Assembly (NCBI GenBank): GCA_905193485.1
Contig: CAJJOX010000122.1
Coordinates: forward strand, 1 to 6,891
Direction of reading: 5' to 3'
Origin: an uncultured Porphyromonadaceae bacterium
GTDB taxonomy: Bacteria; Bacteroidota; Bacteroidia; Bacteroidales; Muribaculaceae
DNA length: 6,891 nucleotides
Shown here: positions 1 to 5,167 of the stretch, in pieces
Numbering within the stretch: the first letter of the stretch is position 1
Layout of the letters: each line of letters starts with the position of its first letter
Position numbers and translations under genes: made by a program
Notes under the pieces: generated by a model
Seen by the model: only the letters and a program-made list of their open reading frames with translations
Databases searched by the model: none
Told to the model about the DNA's origin: nothing

Positions 1-1
1 C

Positions 2-982
2 GTGCCCGCCGGAAGCAATAGGAGGCGGGGGGTGGCCGACAGCCTGCTTGACTCGCTGCCGGTGTCCGACGGCGTGCGGCTGATTGTCGTTCCACCGGGC
101 GATGACAATAAATCGCTTCAGTCGCTGTCTTACATCTGGCAGCATTTGTCTGACGGCGGTGCCACCCGCTCTTCATTGCTTGTCAATGTAGGGGGCGGAA
201 TGGTCACGGACATAGGCGGATTCGCGGCAGCCACTTTCAAGAGGGGAATCCGTTTTGTCAATATTCCCACGTCGCTTCTGGCGGCTGTCGACGCTTCGAT
301 AGGAGGAAAGACGGGCATAAATTTCAACGGACTTAAAAATGAAGTGGGCGTTTTCGCCGAAGCAGAAGCTGTGATCGTCGACGCCTCACTGTTCGCTTCG
401 CTGCCACACGGCGAGTTGGTGTCGGGTTATGCCGAATTGCTTAAGCATGCGCTTCTTCAGTCTTGCGAAGCGTTATACGGCGCACTCTCCTTCGACCTGT
501 CCGAGCCTGATTTTGTGCGGCTTCAGCAATTGCTTCGCGAAAGCATCCTCGTAAAAAAACGTGTCGTCGAGGCGGATCCTTTCGAACGTGGATTGCGCAA
601 GGCTCTTAATCTCGGCCACACGGCAGCCCATGCATTTGAGTCGTTGGCCATGGAACGCGGTTGTCCGGTGCCTCACGGTGTCGCCGTGGCTTGGGGACTG
701 ATTGTCGATCTCGTGCTGTCGCATCTTGTGTTGCAACTTCCCGCCGATATACTCCGGCAGGTGGCGGCATTCATCGAATGCCATTATCTCGCGCCGTCAT
801 TCACGTGTGCTGACTATCCGCGCCTTATATCCCTGATGCGTCACGACAAGAAAAACCGTTCGGCCGAGGCAATCAATTTCACTCTCCTTCGCGCTGTCGG
901 TCATCCCGAGATAAATTGTGAAATCGCACCCGACCGAATCTCTGCCGCTTTTGATATACTCCGCGATCTGTTCCACATCTGA
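2..982 (+). CDS. aroB: 3-dehydroquinate synthase, N-terminus outside the window
   Basis: AroB converts DAHP to 3-dehydroquinate, the second step of the shikimate route to aromatic amino acids, in the cytoplasm with NAD+ and a divalent metal (family knowledge). The 326 visible residues carry the diagnostic motifs: the NAD-binding GGGMVTDIGGF stretch (residues 64-74), GGKTGIN (101-107), GYAELLKH (142-149), NLGHTAAH (203-210), PHG (224-226) and HDKKN (281-285). By alignment to known synthases, the metal ligands should be E145, H206 and H225. All are present and the frame is unbroken, so the enzyme looks functional. The family is usually about 350 residues, and the frame is still open at the left edge. 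The GTG at base 2 is therefore more likely an internal valine codon than the true start. It is convergent with mutS, whose stop lies 17 bp beyond the aroB stop. No partner shikimate gene is visible. Confidence 0.95.
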   Translation: MPAGSNRRRGVADSLLDSLPVSDGVRLIVVPPGDDNKSLQSLSYIWQHLSDGGATRSSLLVNVGGGMVTDIGGFAAATFKRGIRFVNIPTSLLAAVDASIGGKTGINFNGLKNEVGVFAEAEAVIVDASLFASLPHGELVSGYAELLKHALLQSCEALYGALSFDLSEPDFVRLQQLLRESILVKKRVVEADPFERGLRKALNLGHTAAHAFESLAMERGCPVPHGVAVAWGLIVDLVLSHLVLQLPADILRQVAAFIECHYLAPSFTCADYPRLISLMRHDKKNRSAEAINFTLLRAVGHPEINCEIAPDRISAAFDILRDLFHI

Positions 983-983
983 T

Positions 984-1015
984 CCCTCACGCATGCGGCT
1001 TATTTGCCCGTGAGG
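984..1015. terminator. Hairpin at the aroB/mutS convergent junction
   Basis: CCTCACG (985-991) is the exact reverse complement of CGTGAGG (1009-1015). Inside it, GGC (997-999) pairs with GCC (1006-1008) around a TTATTT loop, leaving five bases (992-996) bulged on one side. The hairpin covers the whole aroB-mutS gap and the last codons and stop of mutS. A shared bidirectional terminator is the natural reading. Neither strand has a strong T-tract after the stem, so the call rests on position and pairing only. Confidence 0.45.
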
Positions 1016-3618
1016 ATCGATTTGATGTCGTTGAGCTTGTTGAGAGCCGCCATCGGAGTGAGATTATCGATGTCGGTGTTGAGTATCTCGTCGCGGATCT
1101 GTGTGAGCACTGGATCGTCGAGCTGAAAAAATGACAGCTGCATGCCCGAGCCGCCGTCGGTATTGGTCACGGCAGGTTTCACCGCTCCCTTTTCGCCGCC
1201 TCGGTTGGCTTGTTCGAGATCGTGAAGCACTTGGTTGGCACGCACCACTATCGATGAAGGCATGCCCGCAAGTTTGGCCACATGAATGCCGAAACTGTGC
1301 TCGCTGCCGCCTTTGGCCAGCTTGCGCAGGAACACCACCTTGCCGTCGATCTCTTTCACCGACACGTTGTAGTTGACCACACGTTTGAACGTCGCCTCCA
1401 TTTCGTTGAGCTCGTGGTAGTGTGTCGCAAATAGCGTCTTTGCGGCTGCTGTCGGATGGTTGTGGATATGCTCGACTATTGCCCAGGCTATGGAGATGCC
1501 GTCATAGGTCGACGTTCCGCGTCCAAGTTCGTCGAACAGCACGAGCGACCGTTCGCTCAGGTTGTTCAGTATCGAGGCCGCCTCGTTCATCTCCACCATG
1601 AAGGTCGATTCGCCGTGGGATATGTTGTCGCTTGCTCCGACGCGGGTGAATATCTTGTCTACGATGCCTATGCGTGCCGCGTCGGCAGCCACAAAGCTGC
1701 CGGTCTGTGCCATCAGCACGGTCAGCGCTGTCTGGCGCAGTAGTGCCGACTTGCCCGACATGTTTGGCCCGGTTATCATCATGATCTGTGTGCCCGAGTT
1801 GCTGAGATGCACCGAGTTGGAGATATATGGCTCACCGGGTGGAAGTTCGCGCTCTATCACGGGATGGCGTCCTTCGGTGATGTCGATGTCGAGCGAATCG
1901 TCGACTGTCGGACGGCAATAATGGTTGGCTATGGCCACACGCGTCAGCGACAGCAGGCAATCGAGCCGGGCTATGAGCGACGCGTCGAGCTGTAGCGCTT
2001 TGATATACTGTCCGACGGCTGCTACAAGCTCGGCGTAAAGACGTGTTTCGATTACAGCTATTTTCTCCTGGGCGCCGAGAATCTTCTCTTCGTAGTCTTT
2101 CAGTTCCGGCGTGATATATCGTTCGGCGTTGACAAGAGTCTGTTTGCGTATCCATTCGCCCGGCACTTTGTCGCGGTGGGTATTGGTCACCTCGATATAA
2201 TAGCCGAAAACGTTGTTGAATCCGATCTTGAGGCTTGAAATGCCGGTGGCGGCGCTTTCGCGTGCCTGCACCTGCATCAGATAGTCTTTGCCGCTGTATG
2301 CTATGTGGCGCAGTTCGTCGAGCTCTTCGTCGACTCCTTCGCGGAACACTTCCCCGCGATTCAATGCCACCGGCGGATCGTCGACTATCTCACGCGCTAT
2401 GCGGTCGCGGATGCCTGCGCAGGGATTAAGCTGTTCGCCGATGGCCTTCAGCGTCGCCTCTGAACTTTCGGTGCACGCGGCTTTCAATGGCTCTATGAGG
2501 CGGAGTGCCTGGCTCAGCTGGTTAAGCTCGCGCGGACTCACACGTCCTACGGCGACCTTGCCGGTCAGGCGCTCCATGTCGCCGATGCAGCCCAGAGCCT
2601 CCGAAAGCTCATCGCGCAGGTCGGGCTGTCGCATGAATTCTGTCACCACGTCGAGCCTGCTGTTGATGGCGCCCACATCCTTGAGCGGAAAGAGCACCCA
2701 GCGTCGCAGCATGCGTGCGCCCATGGGGGTCACCGTGCGGTCAAGCACGTCGAGCAGGCTTTTGCCGTCGGCTCCCATCGCCTCCGTCAGCTCCAGATTG
2801 CGTATGGTGAAGTTGTCGAGACGCACGTAGTGGTCTTCGTCGATGCGGCTCAGAGCCGCGATGTGGCTTGTGCGTGTGTGGTTGGTGATGTCGAGATAGT
2901 GGAGTATGGCTCCGGAGGCTATGACCGCCGAACGCATATGGTCGACGCCAAACCCTTTCAGCGATCCGGTCTGGAATTGTTTCATCAGTCGTTCGCGTGC
3001 CGTGGGCTCGGTGAAAATCCAGTCGTCAAGCTCAAACGTGAGATATGTGTCGCTTACGCGGTCGGTAAAATCGCGTTTCTTTCCGCGTTCGACCAGCACT
3101 TCTTTCGGTGCGAACTTGGCCAGCAGTTTCTCCACATAGTCGGGTGTGCCTTCTGTCGTGAGAAATTCGCCCGTCGAGATATCGAGAAATGACACACCCC
3201 ATTGTTTTGTCGTGATGTCGATGGCGGCCAGAAAGTTGTTGCGCCGGTTTTCCAATATGTTGTCGCCGAGGCTCACGCCCGGTGTCACCAGCTCCGTAAT
3301 GCCGCGCTTCACCAGTTTCTTGGTGAGTTTGGGATCCTCGAGCTGCTCGCAGATAGCCACGCGTTTGCCGGCACGGATCAGCTTGGGCAGATAAGTGTCA
3401 AGCGCGTGATGCGGAAATCCCGCCAGCTCAACTGACTGCGACACCCCGTTGGCGCGGTGTGTCAGTGTGATGCCCAGAATCTCCGATGCTGTGATGGCAT
3501 CGTCGGAAAATGTTTCATAGAAATCACCCACACGGAACAGCAGCACTGCGTCGGGATGCTTCTGTTTCATCTCGAAATACTGCTTCATCAGCGGCGTTTC
3601 AACAACTTTTTTTGCCAT
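1000..3618 (-). CDS. mutS: DNA mismatch repair protein MutS
   Basis: MutS is the cytoplasmic sensor of replication errors. A dimer clamps DNA, binds mismatches or small loops, and uses ATP to recruit MutL (family knowledge). The 872 residues are full length and the gene is intact. Visible motifs: the mismatch-reading Phe-x-Glu in GDFYE (F33, E35); connector, lever and clamp regions to about residue 570; Walker A GPNMSGKS (617-624); STFMVEM (671-677); Walker B LVLFDE (692-697, D696 and E697) followed by [17 protein letters not shown] (731-737); and [11 protein letters not shown] (775-785) near the dimer interface. QLSFF (827-831), after a low-complexity linker, resembles a sliding-clamp binding motif. 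The C-terminal tail (about 835-870) resembles the MutS oligomerisation helices. The start at 3618 is supported by the canonical N-terminus [18 protein letters not shown]. It has no Shine-Dalgarno, but an A-rich stretch precedes the ATG, as is common in Bacteroidetes. No mutL is nearby, and the gene appears monocistronic. Confidence 0.98.
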   Translation of the reverse strand: MAKKVVETPLMKQYFEMKQKHPDAVLLFRVGDFYETFSDDAITASEILGITLTHRANGVSQSVELAGFPHHALDTYLPKLIRAGKRVAICEQLEDPKLTKKLVKRGITELVTPGVSLGDNILENRRNNFLAAIDITTKQWGVSFLDISTGEFLTTEGTPDYVEKLLAKFAPKEVLVERGKKRDFTDRVSDTYLTFELDDWIFTEPTARERLMKQFQTGSLKGFGVDHMRSAVIASGAILHYLDITNHTRTSHIAALSRIDEDHYVRLDNFTIRNLELTEAMGADGKSLLDVLDRTVTPMGARMLRRWVLFPLKDVGAINSRLDVVTEFMRQPDLRDELSEALGCIGDMERLTGKVAVGRVSPRELNQLSQALRLIEPLKAACTESSEATLKAIGEQLNPCAGIRDRIAREIVDDPPVALNRGEVFREGVDEELDELRHIAYSGKDYLMQVQARESAATGISSLKIGFNNVFGYYIEVTNTHRDKVPGEWIRKQTLVNAERYITPELKDYEEKILGAQEKIAVIETRLYAELVAAVGQYIKALQLDASLIARLDCLLSLTRVAIANHYCRPTVDDSLDIDITEGRHPVIERELPPGEPYISNSVHLSNSGTQIMMITGPNMSGKSALLRQTALTVLMAQTGSFVAADAARIGIVDKIFTRVGASDNISHGESTFMVEMNEAASILNNLSERSLVLFDELGRGTSTYDGISIAWAIVEHIHNHPTAAAKTLFATHYHELNEMEATFKRVVNYNVSVKEIDGKVVFLRKLAKGGSEHSFGIHVAKLAGMPSSIVVRANQVLHDLEQANRGGEKGAVKPAVTNTDGGSGMQLSFFQLDDPVLTQIRDEILNTDIDNLTPMAALNKLNDIKSILTGK

Positions 3619-3660
3619 TTTTTTCTATAACTTTTATCTGCTTCGTCGCTTGCGTCCGGC

Positions 3661-3762
3661 CTAAGCTCCACCATCTGGTCCGTGACCGTCTTTATCGCCC
3701 GATCCACGATCATCTTCACTGCCTGGCTTACGAACATCCTCACCGCTTGTGTCCATGATCAT
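3661..3762 (-). other. Possible 33-codon leader ORF upstream of mutS
   Basis: On the minus strand an ATG at 3762 opens a 33-codon frame that ends at TAG (3663-3661), 42 bp before the mutS ATG and in the same phase. The peptide begins M-I-M-D-T-S and then breaks into three loose 8-residue blocks, GEDVRKPG, SEDDRGSG and DKDGHGPD, before ending GGA. It is hydrophilic and rich in Asp and Gly. The blocks match the 24-nt spacing of the degenerate DNA repeats. I recognise no family. It may be a short translated leader, the remnant of a repeat-bearing coding sequence, or an accident of repetitive DNA. No Shine-Dalgarno is visible, which says little in this phylum. Confidence 0.2.
3678..3749. repeat. 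Degenerate 24-25-bp repeat units beside the 21-bp array
   Basis: Three diverged units precede the 21-bp array, with the shared core TCC-A/G-CGATCATC aligning at about 3679, 3703 and 3727. Spacing is 24 bp, 24 bp, then 25 bp into the first perfect 21-bp unit. Examples of the core are CCACGATCATC (3704-3714), TTACGAACATC (3728-3738) and CCATGATCATC (3753-3763). Similarity is clear between neighbouring units but low overall. This looks like an older, decayed edge of the same array. Confidence 0.5.
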
Positions 3763-3812
3763 CTATGTCGTGTCCATGATCATTTATGTCGTGTCCATGA
3801 TCATTTATGTCG
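3750..3812. repeat. Three-copy 21-bp tandem repeat
   Basis: Units lie at 3750-3770, 3771-3791 and 3792-3812. Units 2 and 3 are identical; unit 1 differs by one base (C instead of T at its position 14). Each unit contains the palindrome ATGATCAT (3755-3762, 3776-3783, 3797-3804). Because 21 is a multiple of three, the array keeps one frame on each strand. Read on the minus strand, towards mutS, units 3 and 2 each give ATG-ATC-ATG-GAC-ACG-ACA-stop with the stop directly abutting the next ATG, and unit 1 supplies the ATG of the 33-codon frame. The array lies 132 bp upstream of the mutS start. Confidence 0.95.
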
Positions 3813-3842
3813 CTTGCGTCTGGTCCTGCCGGAATCACTCTA

Positions 3843-3850
3843 CAAAGATA
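3843..3850 (-). promoter_or_regulatory. Bacteroidetes-type -7 box, probable mutS promoter
   Basis: The minus strand reads TATCTTTG, an exact match to the Bacteroidetes housekeeping -7 consensus TAnnTTTG, followed by TAGAG. It is the only such match pointing at mutS between 3619 and 4055. No clear TTTG -33 element sits at the usual 19-21-nt distance upstream. Initiation a few bases downstream would give a mutS leader of about 215 nt that includes the whole 21-bp array. Confidence 0.55.
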
Positions 3851-3871
3851 ACCAATTTTCCCGACCCCATA

Positions 3872-3902
3872 TTGCTATTCCATCGCATTTGCCTTAATTT
3901 TG
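3872..3902 (+). promoter_or_regulatory. Candidate plus-strand promoter towards the M15 peptidase
   Basis: TAATTTTG (3895-3902) matches TAnnTTTG exactly. TTG at 3872-3874 lies 20 nt upstream, a plausible -33 element. It is divergent from the mutS box at 3843-3850. The drawback is distance: transcription would begin almost 200 nt before the preferred peptidase start, and the box is part of a repeat unit, so it may be fortuitous. Confidence 0.35.
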
Positions 3903-3967
3903 CATCGCATTCGCTTCTATGCTGCATCACATGACTCTAATTTTGCATTACATTCGCTTTAATTCCG
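3881..3967. repeat. Degenerate 22-bp tandem array, four units
   Basis: Units begin at 3881, 3903, 3925 and 3946 (spacing 22, 22 and 21 bp) with CATCGCATT, CATCGCATT, CATCACATG and CATTACATT. The best pair is 3895-3916 against 3938-3959, which match at 20 of 22 positions. Units 1 and 3 end in TAATTTTG; units 2 and 4 carry diverged ends. The core differs from the 21-bp array, so this is a separate repeat family in the same intergenic region. Confidence 0.75.
3938..3945 (+). promoter_or_regulatory. Second TAnnTTTG box in the 22-bp array
   Basis: TAATTTTG again matches the -7 consensus exactly, 43 bp after the first copy and nearer the peptidase gene. No TTTG-like -33 element is visible 19-21 nt upstream, so it is the weaker of the two as a promoter. 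It may be present only because the repeat was duplicated. Confidence 0.25.
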
Positions 3968-4034
3968 CTGCTCTTGATCTGAGTTCACATCACATGAAGG
4001 GTAGAAACCATATCCGGCGGAATTCTTATTCCAT

Positions 4035-4063
4035 AGCAAATGTTTAATTAAGCAAATGTTTAA
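4035..4063. repeat. 13-bp direct repeat near the M15 peptidase start
   Basis: AGCAAATGTTTAA occurs at 4035-4047 and again at 4051-4063, separated by TTA. The second copy contains the ATG at 4056, the upstream alternative start of the peptidase frame. The tract is AT-rich and could be an operator-like pair or part of the translation initiation region. Confidence 0.6.
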
Positions 4064-4100
4064 ATATTCATCCGATTCACACCTGAACGATTCTTCCGAT

Positions 4101-4835
4101 ATGCGTCAGATTGTCATTTCCACCATCTTGTCCTTCATTTCATTGTCGGCTTCGGGCGCCGGTGATTCGCTCTGCGTCGCCGGTATCGGACAAGGTGCCG
4201 ATCTATCCTCATTCGTGTGGCAGACCGATGATCCGACTTTCCGCCCCGACTCGCTGCTTGAATTTTTCCGCGCCGAACCGTTATCCGATGCCACATTCAG
4301 CCGCATGCAGGGGCGTTCTTATCCGCAGGGATGTCTGATTCGGCGGTCGGAATTGCGTTATCTGATCCTGCCGCATTACGACGGCCACGGCCACGTGCGC
4401 GTGGGCGAGATGGTGTGTAACCGTGCTATCGCCGACGATCTGGTTGCGGTGTTCCGCCAGCTCTATCTCGAGCTCTATCCCATAGAGCGCATGGTGCTGA
4501 TCGATGAATATGATGGCGACGACGAAGCCTCGATGCGCGATAACAACACCTCATGTTTCAACTACCGCACCATCGGATCGTCGCGTCGTCTGTCGCGTCA
4601 CGCCTATGGGATGGCTGTCGACATCAATCCCCTCTACAATCCTTATGTGCGCACCATCGGCGGACGCACTCTCGTCACCCCCGAAGGAGCCGAGCCCTAT
4701 GCCGACCGCTCCCGCAACGACATACCCTACAAAATCACGCTGAATGACCGCGCCTACAGACTGCTGCGCGCCCGCGGCTTCCCCTGGGGCGGCTCATGGC
4801 GCACCCGCAAGGACTATCAGCACTTCCAGAAATAA
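4101..4835 (+). CDS. Exported M15-family zinc peptidase, probably acting on peptidoglycan
   Basis: M15 enzymes are zinc DD-carboxypeptidases or L-alanyl-D-glutamate endopeptidases that cut peptidoglycan stem peptides (family knowledge). The C-terminal half has the fold's signature: SRHAYGMAVDINP with zinc ligands H167 and D174, and DYQHFQK with H241 as third ligand and D238 as likely catalytic acid, preceded by WGGSW (229-233). The end resembles the M15C / Peptidase_M15_4 type more than VanX or VanY. The N-terminus from 4101 (MRQIVISTILSFISLSASG) looks like a signal peptide cleaved near residue 19, with no lipobox, so the protein is probably periplasmic. Four cysteines (25, 78, 106, 152) fit an oxidising compartment. 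The frame also opens at an ATG at 4056, adding 15 polar residues before the signal peptide, so I prefer 4101 (244 residues). Residues 20-150 match nothing I can name. The exact bond cut cannot be told from sequence. Confidence 0.85.
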   Translation: MRQIVISTILSFISLSASGAGDSLCVAGIGQGADLSSFVWQTDDPTFRPDSLLEFFRAEPLSDATFSRMQGRSYPQGCLIRRSELRYLILPHYDGHGHVRVGEMVCNRAIADDLVAVFRQLYLELYPIERMVLIDEYDGDDEASMRDNNTSCFNYRTIGSSRRLSRHAYGMAVDINPLYNPYVRTIGGRTLVTPEGAEPYADRSRNDIPYKITLNDRAYRLLRARGFPWGGSWRTRKDYQHFQK

Positions 4836-4900
4836 CCACGTCCCATCCGTTCCGCCTGATTCATGAATGATACTGCCCAGGCAGGAGCGTCGCTGTCCCG

Positions 4901-4940
4901 CTTCCCATACGATTCCTCAAACTCCCATACGATCCCTCGA
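4901..4940. repeat. 20-bp direct repeat, two copies
   Basis: TCCCATACGATTCCTC (4903-4918) recurs as TCCCATACGATCCCTC (4923-4938), one mismatch in 16, at exactly 20-bp spacing. The outer bases of the two units diverge. Confidence 0.85.
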
Positions 4941-4983
4941 GCGCCCCACACACATTCTGTAGGGGCGCACCGATGGCGCGCCC
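4941..4983. repeat. Two mutually exclusive GC-rich hairpins
   Basis: GCGCCCC (4941-4947) is the exact reverse complement of GGGGCGC (4962-4968), with a 14-nt gap that holds a small ACA/TGT stem. GGGCGC (4963-4968) also pairs with GCGCCC (4978-4983). That second hairpin continues through one A-C mismatch (4969/4977) and two C-G pairs to a GAT loop, making a near-perfect 21-nt palindrome. The two structures share 4963-4968, so they cannot form together. With no gene start downstream on either strand, an attenuator role is unlikely. A repeat element or RNA 3'-end structure fits better. Confidence 0.6.
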
Positions 4984-5070
4984 GCAGTTTCAAGTGTTGC
5001 TGAAATCGGTGAGATTCTGCCTGTGGTTCAGCCACCAAGACCGTCCGATCCACATTCGTCAAATACACAG

Positions 5071-5104
5071 TCAAGGCGGCTGATCAATAGATCGGCCGCC
5101 TTGA
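5071..5104. terminator. Long hairpin, probable bidirectional terminator
   Basis: TCAAGGCGGC (5071-5080) and GCCGCCTTGA (5095-5104) are perfect complements. Inside them are one T/G position (5081/5094), a GATC/GATC stem (5082-5085 with 5090-5093) and an AATA loop, giving a stem of about 15 bp. It lies 63 bp past the secDF stop and about 235 bp past the peptidase stop, so it can serve both converging transcripts. Neither side has a clear T-tract. Confidence 0.6.
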
Positions 5105-5167
5105 GTGCGTAATATATTGGATTGTTATAGCTATGCTGTCCGGAGGCAGTCAGGAGCGATTGGCCGC

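Larger units (their letters stand above)
3619..4100. other. Repeat-rich divergent intergenic region, mutS to M15 peptidase
   Basis: About 480 bp separate the divergent starts of mutS and the M15 peptidase. From the mutS side the region holds a pyrimidine-rich stretch (3605-3640 on the plus strand), degenerate 24-25-bp units (about 3678-3749), a 3 x 21-bp tandem array (3750-3812), a mutS-facing promoter box (3843-3850), a degenerate 22-bp array (3881-3967) with promoter-like boxes on the other strand, and a 13-bp direct repeat close to the peptidase start. AATTCCGC (3961-3968) and GCGGAATT (4017-4024) form an 8-bp inverted repeat with a 48-nt gap, probably incidental. The plus-strand frames across the array give repetitive peptides (for example S-M-I-I-Y-V-V repeated) with no sign of being real genes. 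Confidence 0.8.
4836..5167. other. Convergent intergenic region, M15 peptidase to secDF
   Basis: This stretch of 332 bp lies between two gene ends, so no promoter for either neighbour is expected. It holds a 20-bp direct repeat (4901-4940), two overlapping GC-rich inverted repeats (4941-4983) and a long hairpin (5071-5104). The rest shows nothing I can name. An open frame on the minus strand at 4817-5074 runs into the end of the peptidase gene, is built partly from the repeats, and matches no family I know. Tandem repeat plus GC-rich palindrome suggests a dispersed intergenic element that may recur in the genome; that is an inference. Confidence 0.6.

Noticed and set aside
2288..2830. Plus-strand 180-codon Ser/Arg-rich frame opposite mutS
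   Set aside because: It lies wholly within the intact mutS gene on the other strand and is low-complexity, as expected for an antisense shadow.
3750..3812. CRISPR array
   Set aside because: The 21-bp units abut directly with no spacers, and no cas gene is present.
3749..3934. Plus-strand frame encoding S-M-I-I-Y-V-V repeats, and the overlapping frame at 3682-3897
   Set aside because: The repetitive peptide is a direct product of the 21-bp array. There is no protein-like continuation, no family resemblance and no good initiation context.
3961..4024. 8-bp inverted repeat AATTCCGC / GCGGAATT
   Set aside because: The 48-nt gap and short arms make it weak as structure or operator, and such a match can occur by chance.
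4941..4983. Riboswitch or attenuator based on mutually exclusive hairpins
   Set aside because: Both flanking genes end here, so there is no downstream gene start on either strand to be controlled. A repeat element is the simpler reading.
4817..5074. Minus-strand 85-codon frame in the peptidase-secDF intergenic region
   Set aside because: It runs into the coding end of the M15 gene, spans the 20-bp repeats and GC-rich hairpins, and shows no domain. It is more likely non-coding repeat sequence.
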